Shown here: positions 7,183 to 15,192 of the stretch, in pieces | Numbering within the stretch: position 1 is the stretch's first letter | Layout of the letters: each line of letters opens with the position of its first letter | Notes under the pieces: generated by a model | The model's input: the letters and a program-made list of their open reading frames with translations, nothing else | Told to the model about the DNA's origin: nothing | The model's database searches: none | NCBI GenBank assembly: GCA_900556465.1 | Contig: USPK01000025.1 | Span: 1 to 23,275, forward strand | Direction of reading: 5' to 3' | DNA: 23,275 bases | Source of the DNA: an uncultured Prevotella sp. | GTDB lineage: Bacteria > Bacteroidota > Bacteroidia > Bacteroidales > Bacteroidaceae | Position numbers and translations under genes: made by a program

Positions 7183-7196
7183 CCGGCCGGCCGGTT
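7181..7196. other. perfect 16-base palindrome at the frr stop
   Basis: AACCGGCCGGCCGGTT is self-complementary and shares its first two bases with the frr stop codon. A further GC-rich dyad (about 7216-7238) and an AT run (TATATATAATAATATG, 7239-7254) follow before the esterase ATG. These could be a 3'-end structure for frr, but no T-tract follows the palindrome. Confidence 0.4.
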
Positions 7197-7262
7197 ACGC
7201 TGAGCGTCCGACCCGCGCGCCGGCCGCGCGCGCGGGCTATATATAATAATATGGTGTAGGAC

Positions 7263-8144
7263 ATGAAGAGAATACCGCATTTTTTTGCCGTACTCCTGCT
7301 GTTGCTCCTGCCGCTGTCGGCGGACGCGCAGCCGGGCCGTCGCGCCAGCCGCATGGTCCAGGACACGCTGCGCAGCGGCGTGCTCGACACGGTGCGTCGC
7401 TTCAACGTCCTCTTGCCGGCCTCCTTTGGCCACGACACGGCGCGCACGTATCCCGTCCTCTATCTCCTGCACGGCATGGGCGAGGACCATACGTGCTGGG
7501 ACTTGAAGGGCAGGCTCAAGGACGTTTACGACCGCCTGGTCCATAGGGGCGAGATTCCGGAGATGATTGTCGTGACGCCCGACGCCGGGGGGCCGGACCT
7601 GGCCCACCATTGGCAGGGCTACTTCGACGTTCCCGGTTGGGCGTACGAGACGTTCTTTTTCCAGGAACTGATGCCCCGCGTGGAGCAGCGCTACCGTTGC
7701 GGCGGCTCGAAAGGGCGCCGCGCCGTGGCGGGCCTTTCCATGGGCGGCGGGGGCAGTGCTATCTATGCGCTCCACCATCCCGAGGACTTCTGCGCCGTTT
7801 ATGCGATGAGCGCCCTCCTGCATCACGGTGGCAGCGCGCAGCCCGCTTCGCGGCTGGACCTGGCCCTGGAGGGCTATCACCGGAACAGCGCCCTGACCTA
7901 TATGGACCAGGCCGACGAGGACCGGCGCGCGGCGTTGCGCACCGTGGCGTGGTTCATCGACTGCGGGGACGACGACTTCCTCCTTACGGACAATCTGACT
8001 TTCTACGGACAGCTGCGCCGCGCGGCCGTGCCCTGCGAACTGCGGGTGCGGGACGGCGGCCACGACTGGGAGTACTGGCACACGGCGCTCTATGGCGCCC
8101 TGCCCTTCGTCGGTCGGGCCTTCGATCGGGCGGCGGACCGGTGA
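7263..8144 (+). CDS. secreted alpha/beta-hydrolase esterase (esterase D / feruloyl-esterase-like)
   Basis: 293 residues. Residues 1-23 form a signal peptide (MKRIPHFFAVLLLLLLPLSADAQ), so the enzyme is probably periplasmic or cell-surface. The putative-esterase fold is shown by YPVLYLLHGMGEDHTCW (about 63-79), the nucleophile elbow GLSMGG with Ser159, an acid in DCGDDDF (Asp237 likely) and His267 in GGHDWEYW. Related proteins release acyl or feruloyl groups from plant polysaccharides, or act on small esters and formylglutathione; the substrate cannot be read here. There is no polysaccharide-utilization locus around it. The rsgA gene starts 19 bases after its stop, so the two are probably co-transcribed although unrelated in function. 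I see no convincing promoter directly upstream. Confidence 0.85.
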   Translation: MKRIPHFFAVLLLLLLPLSADAQPGRRASRMVQDTLRSGVLDTVRRFNVLLPASFGHDTARTYPVLYLLHGMGEDHTCWDLKGRLKDVYDRLVHRGEIPEMIVVTPDAGGPDLAHHWQGYFDVPGWAYETFFFQELMPRVEQRYRCGGSKGRRAVAGLSMGGGGSAIYALHHPEDFCAVYAMSALLHHGGSAQPASRLDLALEGYHRNSALTYMDQADEDRRAALRTVAWFIDCGDDDFLLTDNLTFYGQLRRAAVPCELRVRDGGHDWEYWHTALYGALPFVGRAFDRAADR

Positions 8145-8163
8145 ACTTAACCAACGAACAGCG

Positions 8164-9096
8164 ATGCACGGAACAGTGATACGCAACACGGGGAGCAGCT
8201 ACATCGTCCGGACGGACGGGGGCGCGCTGACGGAGTGCCGGGTCAAGGGCAACTTCCGCCTGCGCGGCATCCGTTCCACCAATCCCGTTGCCGTCGGCGA
8301 CAGGGTGACGATTGAGGAGCGTGCGGGCGGCGTGGCCTTCATTACGGAAATCGACGACCGGCGTAATTACATCGTCCGCAAGGCCTCGAACCTGTCGAAA
8401 CAAAGCCACATCCTGGCGGCCAACATCGACTTGGCGCTGCTCTTCGTCACCGTGGCGCGGCCCGAGACCACGACCACGTTTGTCGACCGCTTCCTGGCGT
8501 CGGCCGAGGCCTACGGCGTGCCCGTGGTCCTGGTGTTCAACAAAATGGACGAACTATCGGCCGACGAGCGCGACGCGGCCGAGGGGCTCATGGCCCTCTA
8601 CTGCGCCGTGGGCTACGAGTGCCGCGCGCTCTCCGCCGTGACGGGCGAGGGCGTCCCCGAGCTCGAGACGCTCATGCACGGGCGCGTCTGTCTCCTGGCC
8701 GGGCACTCCGGCGTGGGGAAGTCTACGCTACTGAACCGTCTCGTACCCGACGCCCACGCCCGGACGGCCGCCGTCTCCGAGGCCCACGGGACCGGGATGC
8801 ACACCACTACTTTCAGCGAACTCTACGACCTGCCCGGCGGCGGCTCCGTTATCGACATTCCCGGCATCAAAGGCTTCGGGACGTTCGACATGGAGCCGGC
8901 GGAGGTGGCCCACTACTTCCGCGACATCTTCCGCCTGTCCGCCGACTGCCGGTTCCATAACTGTACGCACACCCACGAGCCGGGCTGCGCCGTCCTCGCT
9001 GCGCTCGAGGACCACCGGCTGGCGCCCACGCGCTACGCCTCCTATCTCTCCATGCTCGAGGATAAGGACGAGGCGAAGTACCGCCAGCCCTATTGA
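8164..9096 (+). CDS. rsgA: small-ribosomal-subunit biogenesis GTPase RsgA
   Basis: 310-residue circularly permuted GTPase that helps late maturation of the 30S subunit. After an N-terminal OB fold (about 1-68), the GTPase motifs occur in permuted order: G4 NKMD (126-129), G1 GHSGVGKS (180-187), the Thr-rich G2 region GMHTTT (211-216) and G3 DIPG (231-234). A C-terminal zinc knuckle is formed by Cys262, Cys267, His269 and Cys275 in CRFHNCTHTHEPGC. The frame is open further upstream into the esterase gene; the ATG at 8164 (MHGTVIRNTG) fits the family N-terminus and leaves no overlap. In other bacteria RsgA is inhibited by (p)ppGpp, and the window also encodes a Rel enzyme. Confidence 0.96.
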   Translation: MHGTVIRNTGSSYIVRTDGGALTECRVKGNFRLRGIRSTNPVAVGDRVTIEERAGGVAFITEIDDRRNYIVRKASNLSKQSHILAANIDLALLFVTVARPETTTTFVDRFLASAEAYGVPVVLVFNKMDELSADERDAAEGLMALYCAVGYECRALSAVTGEGVPELETLMHGRVCLLAGHSGVGKSTLLNRLVPDAHARTAAVSEAHGTGMHTTTFSELYDLPGGGSVIDIPGIKGFGTFDMEPAEVAHYFRDIFRLSADCRFHNCTHTHEPGCAVLAALEDHRLAPTRYASYLSMLEDKDEAKYRQPY

Positions 9097-9114
9097 TTCA
9101 CCCCCTGTTTCCCC

Positions 9115-9131
9115 GGCGGGCCGGTCCCGCC
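9115..9131 (+). other. short GC hairpin between rsgA and the nfeD-like gene
   Basis: GGCGGG (9115-9120) pairs with CCCGCC (9126-9131) around a five-base loop. There is no T-tract. It sits in the 50-base gap before the next ATG and could affect its translation. Confidence 0.3.
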
Positions 9132-9146
9132 TAAAGTCTTTCAGCC

Positions 9147-9614
9147 ATGCCTTTGACATTAATCATCCTGCTACTGGTCGTCCTGGCCCTGTTGCTCTAC
9201 GGCGTCGAAGCGTTCGTGACGCCCGGTGTCGGTATTCCCAGCGTGCTGGCCACGGTCTGCGTGCTGGTGGCCTGTGTCCTGATATATTGTGTCGCAGGGG
9301 TCGGGTGGGCCATCCTGGCGCTCCTGGTGGCCACGGCCTTGGTGCTGCTCTTCTTCTGGTGGCTGGGGCGCTCGCGGGCCTTGGAGCGCGTCTCGCTCCA
9401 CAGTACCATCGACTCCACCTCCGCCACGCCGGAACAGCTTTCCGTAAAGCCCGGCGACGAGGGTGTGGCCCAGACGCGGCTGGCCCTCATCGGCAACGCC
9501 CGGATAGAGGGCAAGACGGTCGAGGTGAAGTCCGTCAGCGGATTTCTCGACGAGGGGACGCCCGTCGTCGTCACCGAGGTGCGCGACGCCCTGATACTGG
9601 TGCGGCGCCGGTAG
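9147..9614 (+). CDS. NfeD-like membrane protein
   Basis: 155 residues. Three hydrophobic segments (about 1-20, 31-50 and 52-73) are followed by a soluble C-terminal domain (about 95-155). The C-terminal sequence, KPGDEGVAQTRLALIGNARIEGKTVEVKSVSGFLDEGTPVVVTEV split into short beta strands, matches the NfeD OB fold. NfeD proteins usually pair with SPFH/flotillin proteins (FloA/YqfA) in membrane microdomain organisation. No SPFH gene follows here: porX does, after an intrinsic terminator. The protein is small, lacking the N-terminal ClpP-like protease domain of long NfeD proteins. The partner protein, if any, is outside the window. Confidence 0.8.
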   Translation: MPLTLIILLLVVLALLLYGVEAFVTPGVGIPSVLATVCVLVACVLIYCVAGVGWAILALLVATALVLLFFWWLGRSRALERVSLHSTIDSTSATPEQLSVKPGDEGVAQTRLALIGNARIEGKTVEVKSVSGFLDEGTPVVVTEVRDALILVRRR

Positions 9615-9627
9615 ACTCACACTCTTT

Positions 9628-9660
9628 AACGCCTGGTCCGTCTGTGGCCAGGCGTTTTTT
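9628..9660 (+). terminator. intrinsic terminator after the nfeD-like gene
   Basis: AACGCCTGG (9628-9636) pairs with CCAGGCGTT (9648-9656), and the T-run continues to 9660. It closes the frr-to-nfeD stretch and separates it from the porX promoter. Confidence 0.85.
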
Positions 9661-9663
9661 CTG

Positions 9664-9695
9664 TAACTTCGCCCCTAACAATAAGAAACGGAGGG
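9664..9695 (+). promoter_or_regulatory. candidate porX promoter and strong ribosome-binding site
   Basis: TAACTTCG (9664-9671) matches TAnnTTTG at 7 of 8 positions and begins only four bases after the preceding T-run. GGAGGG (9690-9695) before the ATG at 9699 is an unusually strong Shine-Dalgarno sequence for this phylum. Confidence 0.5.
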
Positions 9696-9698
9696 AAT

Positions 9699-11249
9699 AT
9701 GACAAACGGACGACTGCTATGGGTGGACGACGAGATTGACTTGCTGAAGGCCTACATCCTCTTTCTCGAGAAGAAGGGCTACACCGTGACGACGGCTTCC
9801 AACGGGCCGGACGCCTACGAAATCTGTCGGAAGAACGACTTCGACCTGATTCTGCTCGACGAGAACATGCCCGGCTGGAGCGGCCTGCGCACGCTGGAGG
9901 AAATCAAAGAGGTGCTGCCCCACGTCCCCGTAGTGATGGTGACGAAAAACGAGGCCGAGGACCTCATGGACCAGGCCATCGGCTCGAAGATTGCCGACTA
10001 TTTGCTCAAGCCCGTACACCCGAAGCAGATACTCCTGTCGCTGAAGCGCAACATTCACCGCCGCGAGATAGAGCAGGAGGTGACGCAGACCGGCTACCGG
10101 GAGGACTTCGGCCGCATCGGCGGGCAGATGACCGAAATTCAGACGGCCGACGACTGGGTGCAGCTCTACAAGCGCCTGGTCCACTGGGAGCTGGCCCTCG
10201 AAAGCACGGGCGGCGCCATGAGCGAGATGCTCCGCATGCAGAAAGAGGAGGCCAACAAGCTGTTCGCCAAGTTCGTGTGCCGGCACTACGAGGACTGGGT
10301 CAACGACCCGGACCACCGGCCACAGATGAGCCCCGACATTTTCCGCCGCCAGGTCTTCCCCCGCCTGCGCGCCGGGCGCAAGGTGTTCCTCCTGGTGCTG
10401 GACAACTTCCGCTTCGACCAGTGGCGCGTCATCAGTGAGGAGCTGGCCGAGGACTTCGACATCGACGAAGACCTCTACTTCAGCATCCTCCCGACCGCGA
10501 CGCAGTACGCGCGCAACGCCATCTTCGCCGGACTCATGCCGCTCCAGATTCGCGAGATGTACCCCGAGCTCTGGGTGGACGAGGAGGAGGATGAAGGGAA
10601 AAACCTGAACGAGGAGGCCCTCATACGCCACCAGATGGAGCGATACCGCCGGCGCGAAGCCTTCACCTACCACAAGCTGAACGACTCGGTGGCCGCCGAC
10701 CGCCTCCTGTCGCAGTTCTCACAACTGACGCGAACGCCGCTCAACGTCCTGGTCATCAACTTCATCGACATACTCTCGCACGCGCGGACAGAGTCGAAGA
10801 TGGTGCGCGAACTGGCCGCCAACGAGTCGGCCTACCGCAGCATCACGCTTTCCTGGTTCCGCCACACGCCCATCAAGGAGCTCTTCCGCACGCTCGCTTC
10901 GCTCGACTACGACATCATTATCACGACGGACCACGGGAGCATTCGCGCCACGACGCCCATTAAGATTGTGGGCGACCGCAACGTGAACACCAACCTGCGC
11001 TATAAGGTGGGGCGCAACCTGGGCTACAACCCGAAGGAGGTCTTCGAGATGCGCCAGCCCGAGCGCTTCGGCCTGCCGTCGCCCAACCTGTCCTCGGCCT
11101 ACGTCTATGCCTTGGGCGACAAATTCTTTGCCTATCCGAACAACTACAACTACTACGTGAACTACTACCGCGACACGTTCCAGCACGGGGGCATATCGAT
11201 GGAGGAAATGATAGTCCCCCTCGTGACGCTGCGCCCCAAGAAGCGCTGA
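9699..11249 (+). CDS. porX: PorX-type response regulator with PglZ phosphodiesterase domain
   Basis: 516 residues. The receiver domain (1-~120) has the acidic pocket Asp10/Asp11, phospho-acceptor Asp54 in LLDENMPG and Lys104 in LLKPVHP. A helical linker (about 125-215) leads to a PglZ alkaline-phosphatase-fold domain (about 225-510) with VLDNFR (Asp235), LPTATQYARNA (Thr266/Thr268 region) and TTDHGS (Asp411, His412), which look like metal and nucleophile sites. In Porphyromonas gingivalis PorX works with the kinase PorY and sigma factor SigP to control type IX secretion, and its PglZ domain cleaves oligonucleotide signals. No porY, sigP or secretion gene is nearby, which is normal for this regulator. 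It has its own promoter after a terminator. All key residues look intact. Confidence 0.93.
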   Translation: MTNGRLLWVDDEIDLLKAYILFLEKKGYTVTTASNGPDAYEICRKNDFDLILLDENMPGWSGLRTLEEIKEVLPHVPVVMVTKNEAEDLMDQAIGSKIADYLLKPVHPKQILLSLKRNIHRREIEQEVTQTGYREDFGRIGGQMTEIQTADDWVQLYKRLVHWELALESTGGAMSEMLRMQKEEANKLFAKFVCRHYEDWVNDPDHRPQMSPDIFRRQVFPRLRAGRKVFLLVLDNFRFDQWRVISEELAEDFDIDEDLYFSILPTATQYARNAIFAGLMPLQIREMYPELWVDEEEDEGKNLNEEALIRHQMERYRRREAFTYHKLNDSVAADRLLSQFSQLTRTPLNVLVINFIDILSHARTESKMVRELAANESAYRSITLSWFRHTPIKELFRTLASLDYDIIITTDHGSIRATTPIKIVGDRNVNTNLRYKVGRNLGYNPKEVFEMRQPERFGLPSPNLSSAYVYALGDKFFAYPNNYNYYVNYYRDTFQHGGISMEEMIVPLVTLRPKKR

Positions 11250-11269
11250 GCGGCCGCCGGCATACGGAT

Positions 11270-11308
11270 GCGGGGCCCGGCGCACCAGGACGGTGCGCCG
11301 GGCCCCGC
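11270..11308. terminator. perfect 17-bp hairpin between convergent porX and rel
   Basis: GCGGGGCCCGGCGCACC (11270-11286) pairs perfectly with 11292-11308 around a five-base loop (AGGAC). It starts 20 bases after the porX stop. Only GTTTG follows on the plus strand, so termination without a real U-tract is inferred from stem strength and position. Confidence 0.6.
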
Positions 11309-11354
11309 GTTTGGGCTCATAGGGCCGGCCCGCCGCCCGACAGTCCGGCGAAAC

Positions 11355-11417
11355 ACGGGAATAGGGCCCGTAAAAACTGGGCTTAGCCCCGTCGGAACGG
11401 GGCTAAGCCCAGTGGCG
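11355..11417 (+). repeat. repeat cluster B: three 21-nt units, two forming a perfect hairpin
   Basis: Units start at 11355, 11376 and 11397, with linkers AAAA, CGGA and GGCG. Unit 2 (ACTGGGCTTAGCCCCGT, 11376-11392) is the exact reverse complement of unit 3 (11397-11413), so they form a 17-bp stem with a CGGA loop. The cluster lies between the 3' ends of porX and rel. Confidence 0.85.
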
Positions 11418-11451
11418 CGCAGAACCGGGGGCCGCGGAGCGGGCCCCGGGC

Positions 11452-13710
11452 TCAGTCGATGCGGACGGCCGACTCCACGTACTCCAACTGCATGAGCGAG
11501 TCGCAGAGCGTGCGGACGTCGTCCGTGTCGTAGACGGAGATGTCGATGCTCCCCTCGAAGATGCCGTCGTTCGTAGTGAGCGTGATGCGGCGAATGACGA
11601 ACTGGTGCTGCTTATGGAGCACGTCGGCGATGGCATAGAGCACGCCCTGGCTGTCCATACCCTTGAGGTAAATGGTCGTTTCAAAGAGGCGCATCTTATG
11701 GGTGTCCCAGGTGCAGGCAATAATGTTGTTGCCGTAGCGCGTCTTGAGCTTCACGGCGTCCTCACAGCTGCGTTTGTGAATCTCTAACTGATTGTCCGGC
11801 GTGATGTAGCCCAGTACGTCGTCTCCCGGTATGGGGTTGCAGCAGGGAGCTATCTTGCACTTGGCGAGCGTCTCCTCGTTGAGCACGAGCACCTGCTTGC
11901 GGTTCAGGTTCTTGACGAAGTCCACGTTGTCCGTAGCGACGGGGGCCTCGGCCCGCTGCTTCTTTCCCAGGAAGGGGATGAACTTGCGCCAGCCCTTAGC
12001 CGTGTGCTTGCCGCGCAGGAAGTTGATGTCGGCATCGCCAGGGGTGACTTTTTCCTCGGCTATCGAGGTGAATAGGGCCTCACGGGTGGGCAGGTGGTGG
12101 AACGTGGCGAGTTTGTCGAAGACCAGGGTGGAGGGCTCGATGTCCTTGGTGCCGAGGAAGTCCCGCAGTTTCTCCTCGCCTTGGCGCTGTTTCTCGCGCT
12201 CGTTGCGCCGTAGGATGGCCTGGATCTTGCCTCGCGCTTTTCCCGTGGTGGCGAAGTTGAGCCACTCGGGCTGGACGTGTTGCGTGCGCGAGGTGAGGAT
12301 TTCCACCTGGTCGCCGCTCTTGAGGCGGTAGCTCAGGGGCACGAGGCGGTGGTTCACTTTGGCGCCGAAGCAGTGGGAGCCCAGGACGGAGTGGATGGAG
12401 AAGGCGAAGTCGAGGGCCGTGGAGCCTGCGGGCATCGTCTTGATGTCGCCCTTCGGGGTGAAGACGAGTATCTCCGAGGTGAAGAGGTTGAGCTTGATGG
12501 TATCGAGCAGGTCGAGCGTGTCCGGTTGCGGGTCGTCGAGAATCTCCTTGATGGAGTTGAGCCACTTGTCGAGCTCGTTCTCGTCGTAGGCCGCGTCCTT
12601 GTCCTTATACTTCCAGTGGGCGGCAAAACCGACTTCGGCGATGTCGTCCATACGGTCGGAGCGAATCTGCACCTCGATCCATTTGCCCTGCTTGCTCATG
12701 AAGGTGTTGTGCAGGGCCTGGTAGCCGTTGGCTTTGGGGCTGGAGAGCCAGTCGCGGAAGCGCGTGGGGTGGGGCTTATAGATTTTGGTCAGGGCGCCAT
12801 AGATGCGATAGCATTCGTCTATCTCCTCCTTGCGGTCGGCAGGGACAAAGACGATGCGGATAGCGAGCACGTCGTAGACTTCACTGAAGGGGATGTGCTT
12901 GTTCTGCATCTTGGTCCAGATGGAGTAGGGGCTTTTCACGCGGGCCTTGATTTCGTACTTCACGCCCATTTCGTCGAGCTTCTGGCGTATGGGGGCCGTG
13001 AAGTTGGCAAAGATGGCGTCGCGTTCCTCCTGGGTGTCGGCCAGGTTCTTCTCTATCTGTGCGTACTCGTCGGGGTGCTCGTACTTGAAGCTGAGGTTCT
13101 CGAGCTCCGTCTTTATTTTGTTGAGGCCGAGTCGCTCGGCGATGGGCGCGAAGATGTAGAGCGTTTCGCCGGCAATCTTGTACTGTTTGCTCGGGAGCAT
13201 GCTCGAGAGCGTGCGCATGTTGTGCAGTCGGTCGGAGATCTTGATGAGGATGACGCGGATGTCGTCGCTCATCGTCAGCAACAGTTTCTTGAACGTCTCG
13301 GCCTGGAGCGAGGCGCGGTCGCCGAAGATTCCGCCCGCTATCTTCGTTAGTCCTTCGACGATGTTGGCTATCTTTGGCCCGAAGAGGTTAGCGATGTCCT
13401 CGTTCGTGTAGTCCGTGTCCTCCTCCACGTCGTGGAGCAGGGCCGCGCATATGGAGGTGGAGCCGAGACCTATTTCCCCGCAGACGATTTGGGCAACGGC
13501 GATGGGGTGGAGTATGTAGGGTTCGCCCGAGAGGCGGCGCACGCCCTTGTGGGCCTGTTTGGCAAAGTTGAAGGCCTTGGTGATGATTTCCACCTTCCGG
13601 CGGTGATTGGAAGCCAGATAGGTGTCGAGCAGGTGCTGAAAGGCGGCGTTGATCATTTGCTCGTCCTTCTGTTCCTGCGGAGTGAGTGCTTTTGAATTAG
13701 TGGCTTGCAT
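11452..13710 (-). CDS. rel: bifunctional (p)ppGpp synthetase/hydrolase (Rel/SpoT family)
   Basis: 752-residue stringent-response enzyme that makes and degrades (p)ppGpp. The hydrolase domain (about 35-200) has the HD motif HDVEED (93-98) and SDRLHNMRT (159-167). The synthetase domain (about 240-370) has RVKSPYSIWTKM (257-268), YDVLAIRIVF, NGYQALHNTF and the catalytic Glu346 in WIEVQIR. TGS (about 405-470, ILVFTPKGDIKTMPAGSTALDFAFSIH), a Cys-containing region (CKIAPCCNPIPGDD) and a C-terminal ACT domain follow. The frame stays open to 13824, but that extension crosses the neighbouring terminator, so the ATG at 13710 (MQATNSKALTPQEQ) is chosen. Both active sites look intact; relatives often have HDVVED where this has HDVEED. 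It is the last gene of the leftward block but is separated from mltD by a strong terminator. No clear promoter is seen in 13711-13812. Confidence 0.95.
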   Translation of the reverse strand: MQATNSKALTPQEQKDEQMINAAFQHLLDTYLASNHRRKVEIITKAFNFAKQAHKGVRRLSGEPYILHPIAVAQIVCGEIGLGSTSICAALLHDVEEDTDYTNEDIANLFGPKIANIVEGLTKIAGGIFGDRASLQAETFKKLLLTMSDDIRVILIKISDRLHNMRTLSSMLPSKQYKIAGETLYIFAPIAERLGLNKIKTELENLSFKYEHPDEYAQIEKNLADTQEERDAIFANFTAPIRQKLDEMGVKYEIKARVKSPYSIWTKMQNKHIPFSEVYDVLAIRIVFVPADRKEEIDECYRIYGALTKIYKPHPTRFRDWLSSPKANGYQALHNTFMSKQGKWIEVQIRSDRMDDIAEVGFAAHWKYKDKDAAYDENELDKWLNSIKEILDDPQPDTLDLLDTIKLNLFTSEILVFTPKGDIKTMPAGSTALDFAFSIHSVLGSHCFGAKVNHRLVPLSYRLKSGDQVEILTSRTQHVQPEWLNFATTGKARGKIQAILRRNEREKQRQGEEKLRDFLGTKDIEPSTLVFDKLATFHHLPTREALFTSIAEEKVTPGDADINFLRGKHTAKGWRKFIPFLGKKQRAEAPVATDNVDFVKNLNRKQVLVLNEETLAKCKIAPCCNPIPGDDVLGYITPDNQLEIHKRSCEDAVKLKTRYGNNIIACTWDTHKMRLFETTIYLKGMDSQGVLYAIADVLHKQHQFVIRRITLTTNDGIFEGSIDISVYDTDDVRTLCDSLMQLEYVESAVRID

Positions 13711-13812
13711 AGTGTTCGCGTTTAAGGGGTTAGACTGGCGGCGCCTGGCCTGGACCGGAGCCGCAGTGTGCCGTGGGGTGGGAGGCTTGTTCCTGACTTT
13801 TCCCGGTGAGGG

Positions 13813-13857
13813 AAAAAACCGCACAGCCGCTTCGCTGCAGCGAAGCGGCTGTGCGGT
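13813..13857 (-). terminator. strong intrinsic terminator after the mltD-like gene
   Basis: Bases 13818-13857 are a perfect 40-base palindrome: an 18-bp stem (arm ACCGCACAGCCGCTTCGC) around TGCA. On the minus strand it runs into six T (13813-13818). It sits eight bases past the mltD-like stop. Confidence 0.92.
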
Positions 13858-13864
13858 CCCCGTA

Positions 13865-15178
13865 TTATCTTACCCTCAGTTTCTGTCCGGGCTTGATCAG
13901 GTTGCCTTTAATATTATTGAGGCGTCTCAGCTTACTAACCGTCGTGCCGTTTCGCTTGGCTATCTCGCTCAGCGTATCGCCCTTGCGAACGGTGGTAGTA
14001 CGGGTGCGGCTGGTCCGTTTCTTGCGGGTAGTGGTGCGGGTAGACTTCTTTTTCGTGGAGGCGGCGGCCGTCGTGGCGGGCTGCTCCGGCTGGGTGACTT
14101 CTACGCGGGCGCGGCGCGTGAGCAACTCCTCCGCGCGATAATTATATATGGAGTCGTTCCAGTCAATAAAGGCCGTGACCGTCTCCATAGGCAGACGGAT
14201 GGCGCAGAGTTCGGAACGGCCGGGGATGATATCGGTCCGGTATTGCGGGTTAAGGGCCCGCACCGCCTCGGCGTCGATTTTGCAAAGCTCGGATATTTGG
14301 CGTACGTGCACGTCGCGGGACACCATGATGGTATCCGTAGCGATGGGGTAACGGGTCTTCATCGGGCAGATATTGTGCTCGCAGTAGTACGTCATGATAT
14401 AGTTCGCGGCGATGAAGGCCGGCACGTAGCCGCGCGTCTCCTTAGGCAGGTAGGGATAGATTGTCCAGTAGTCCTTTGCTCCGCCTGCGCGGTGAATGGC
14501 CTTGGTTACTTGCTCCGGTCCGCAGTTGTAGGCGGCGAGCACCAGGTTCCAGTCGCCGAAAATCTGGTAGAGGTCGCGCAGATACTTGGCCGCGGCCCAG
14601 GAGGCCTTCGACGGGTCGCAGCGCTCGTCGATGAGGCTGTTCACCTCCAGGTCGTAGCGCTTGGCCGTCGAGAGCATGAACTGCCAGAGGCCCACGGCGC
14701 CCGCGCGGCTCACGGCCGTGGGGTTGAGGGCGGACTCTACGACGGGGAGGTATTTCAACTCGAGCGGCAGCCCGTAGTAGTCGAGTGCTTCCTCGAAGAT
14801 GGGTATGTAGAAGTTGCCGGCCCCGAGCATGAAGGAAACCTGACTGCGCCGCTTGTCGCTGTACTCGTCGATGAATTGCCGGACAATAGAGTTGTAGGGC
14901 ATTTCGATAATGGTGGGAAGCCGGCGCAGGCGGTCCTGATAAACGGCGTCGGGGAACGTGGGCCGCGTGGCTGTGTCGGTACACGTGGTGTCGGGATACA
15001 GGTATTTCTTCGCCTGCCAGACTTTCAGCAGCGAGTCGGCTTCGACGGAGAGGCCCTCGGGGAGGGCAATCACTTCATTATTGCCGCTGCGGTCGTCATG
15101 GACGGTGATTTCATTCTGTGCCGATGCCGTAGCTGCGGCCACCAGGCATGTGAGGAGAAATAGTTTGATGCGTTTCAT
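13865..15178 (-). CDS. membrane-bound-type lytic transglycosylase with LysM domain (MltD-like)
   Basis: 437 residues. A signal peptide (1-20, MKRIKLFLLTCLVAAATASA) directs it to the periplasm; no lipobox cysteine is visible. The GH23/SLT catalytic domain (about 95-290) contains catalytic Glu148 in VVESALNP, GAVGLWQFM (160-168) and AAYNCG (215-220), which cleave peptidoglycan with formation of anhydromuramic acid. A basic Thr/Lys/Arg-rich linker (about 365-390) leads to one C-terminal LysM domain (about 391-436, KGDTLSEIAKRNGTTVSKLR) for glycan binding. E. coli MltD has two LysM repeats, so this is shorter. It starts 14 bases after the DUF5683-like stop and ends at a strong terminator, making it the last gene of the parA operon. 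Confidence 0.92.
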   Translation of the reverse strand: MKRIKLFLLTCLVAAATASAQNEITVHDDRSGNNEVIALPEGLSVEADSLLKVWQAKKYLYPDTTCTDTATRPTFPDAVYQDRLRRLPTIIEMPYNSIVRQFIDEYSDKRRSQVSFMLGAGNFYIPIFEEALDYYGLPLELKYLPVVESALNPTAVSRAGAVGLWQFMLSTAKRYDLEVNSLIDERCDPSKASWAAAKYLRDLYQIFGDWNLVLAAYNCGPEQVTKAIHRAGGAKDYWTIYPYLPKETRGYVPAFIAANYIMTYYCEHNICPMKTRYPIATDTIMVSRDVHVRQISELCKIDAEAVRALNPQYRTDIIPGRSELCAIRLPMETVTAFIDWNDSIYNYRAEELLTRRARVEVTQPEQPATTAAASTKKKSTRTTTRKKRTSRTRTTTVRKGDTLSEIAKRNGTTVSKLRRLNNIKGNLIKPGQKLRVR

Positions 15179-15192
15179 TCCGAGTAGTAGGG

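Noticed and set aside
7239..7254. Sigma70-like AT-rich promoter (TATATATAATAATATG) before the esterase
   Set aside because: It lacks the TAnnTTTG element used elsewhere in the window and any -33 element; it is AT-rich but not a recognisable promoter.
7263..8144. Polysaccharide-utilization locus around the esterase or the sulfatase
   Set aside because: There are no SusC/SusD-like genes, glycosidases or hybrid sensors next to either gene.
12277..13350. Long plus-strand open frame opposite rel
   Set aside because: High-GC shadow of the rel gene, with no family resemblance. The same applies to 906-1586 (+), 13649-15163 (+), 18183-20021 (-) and 21913-23115 (+).
13711..13824. N-terminal extension of Rel from an upstream ATG at 13824
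   Set aside because: It would begin inside the 40-base terminator palindrome, and its residues (PSPGKVRNKPPTPRHTAAP) do not resemble the Rel family start.
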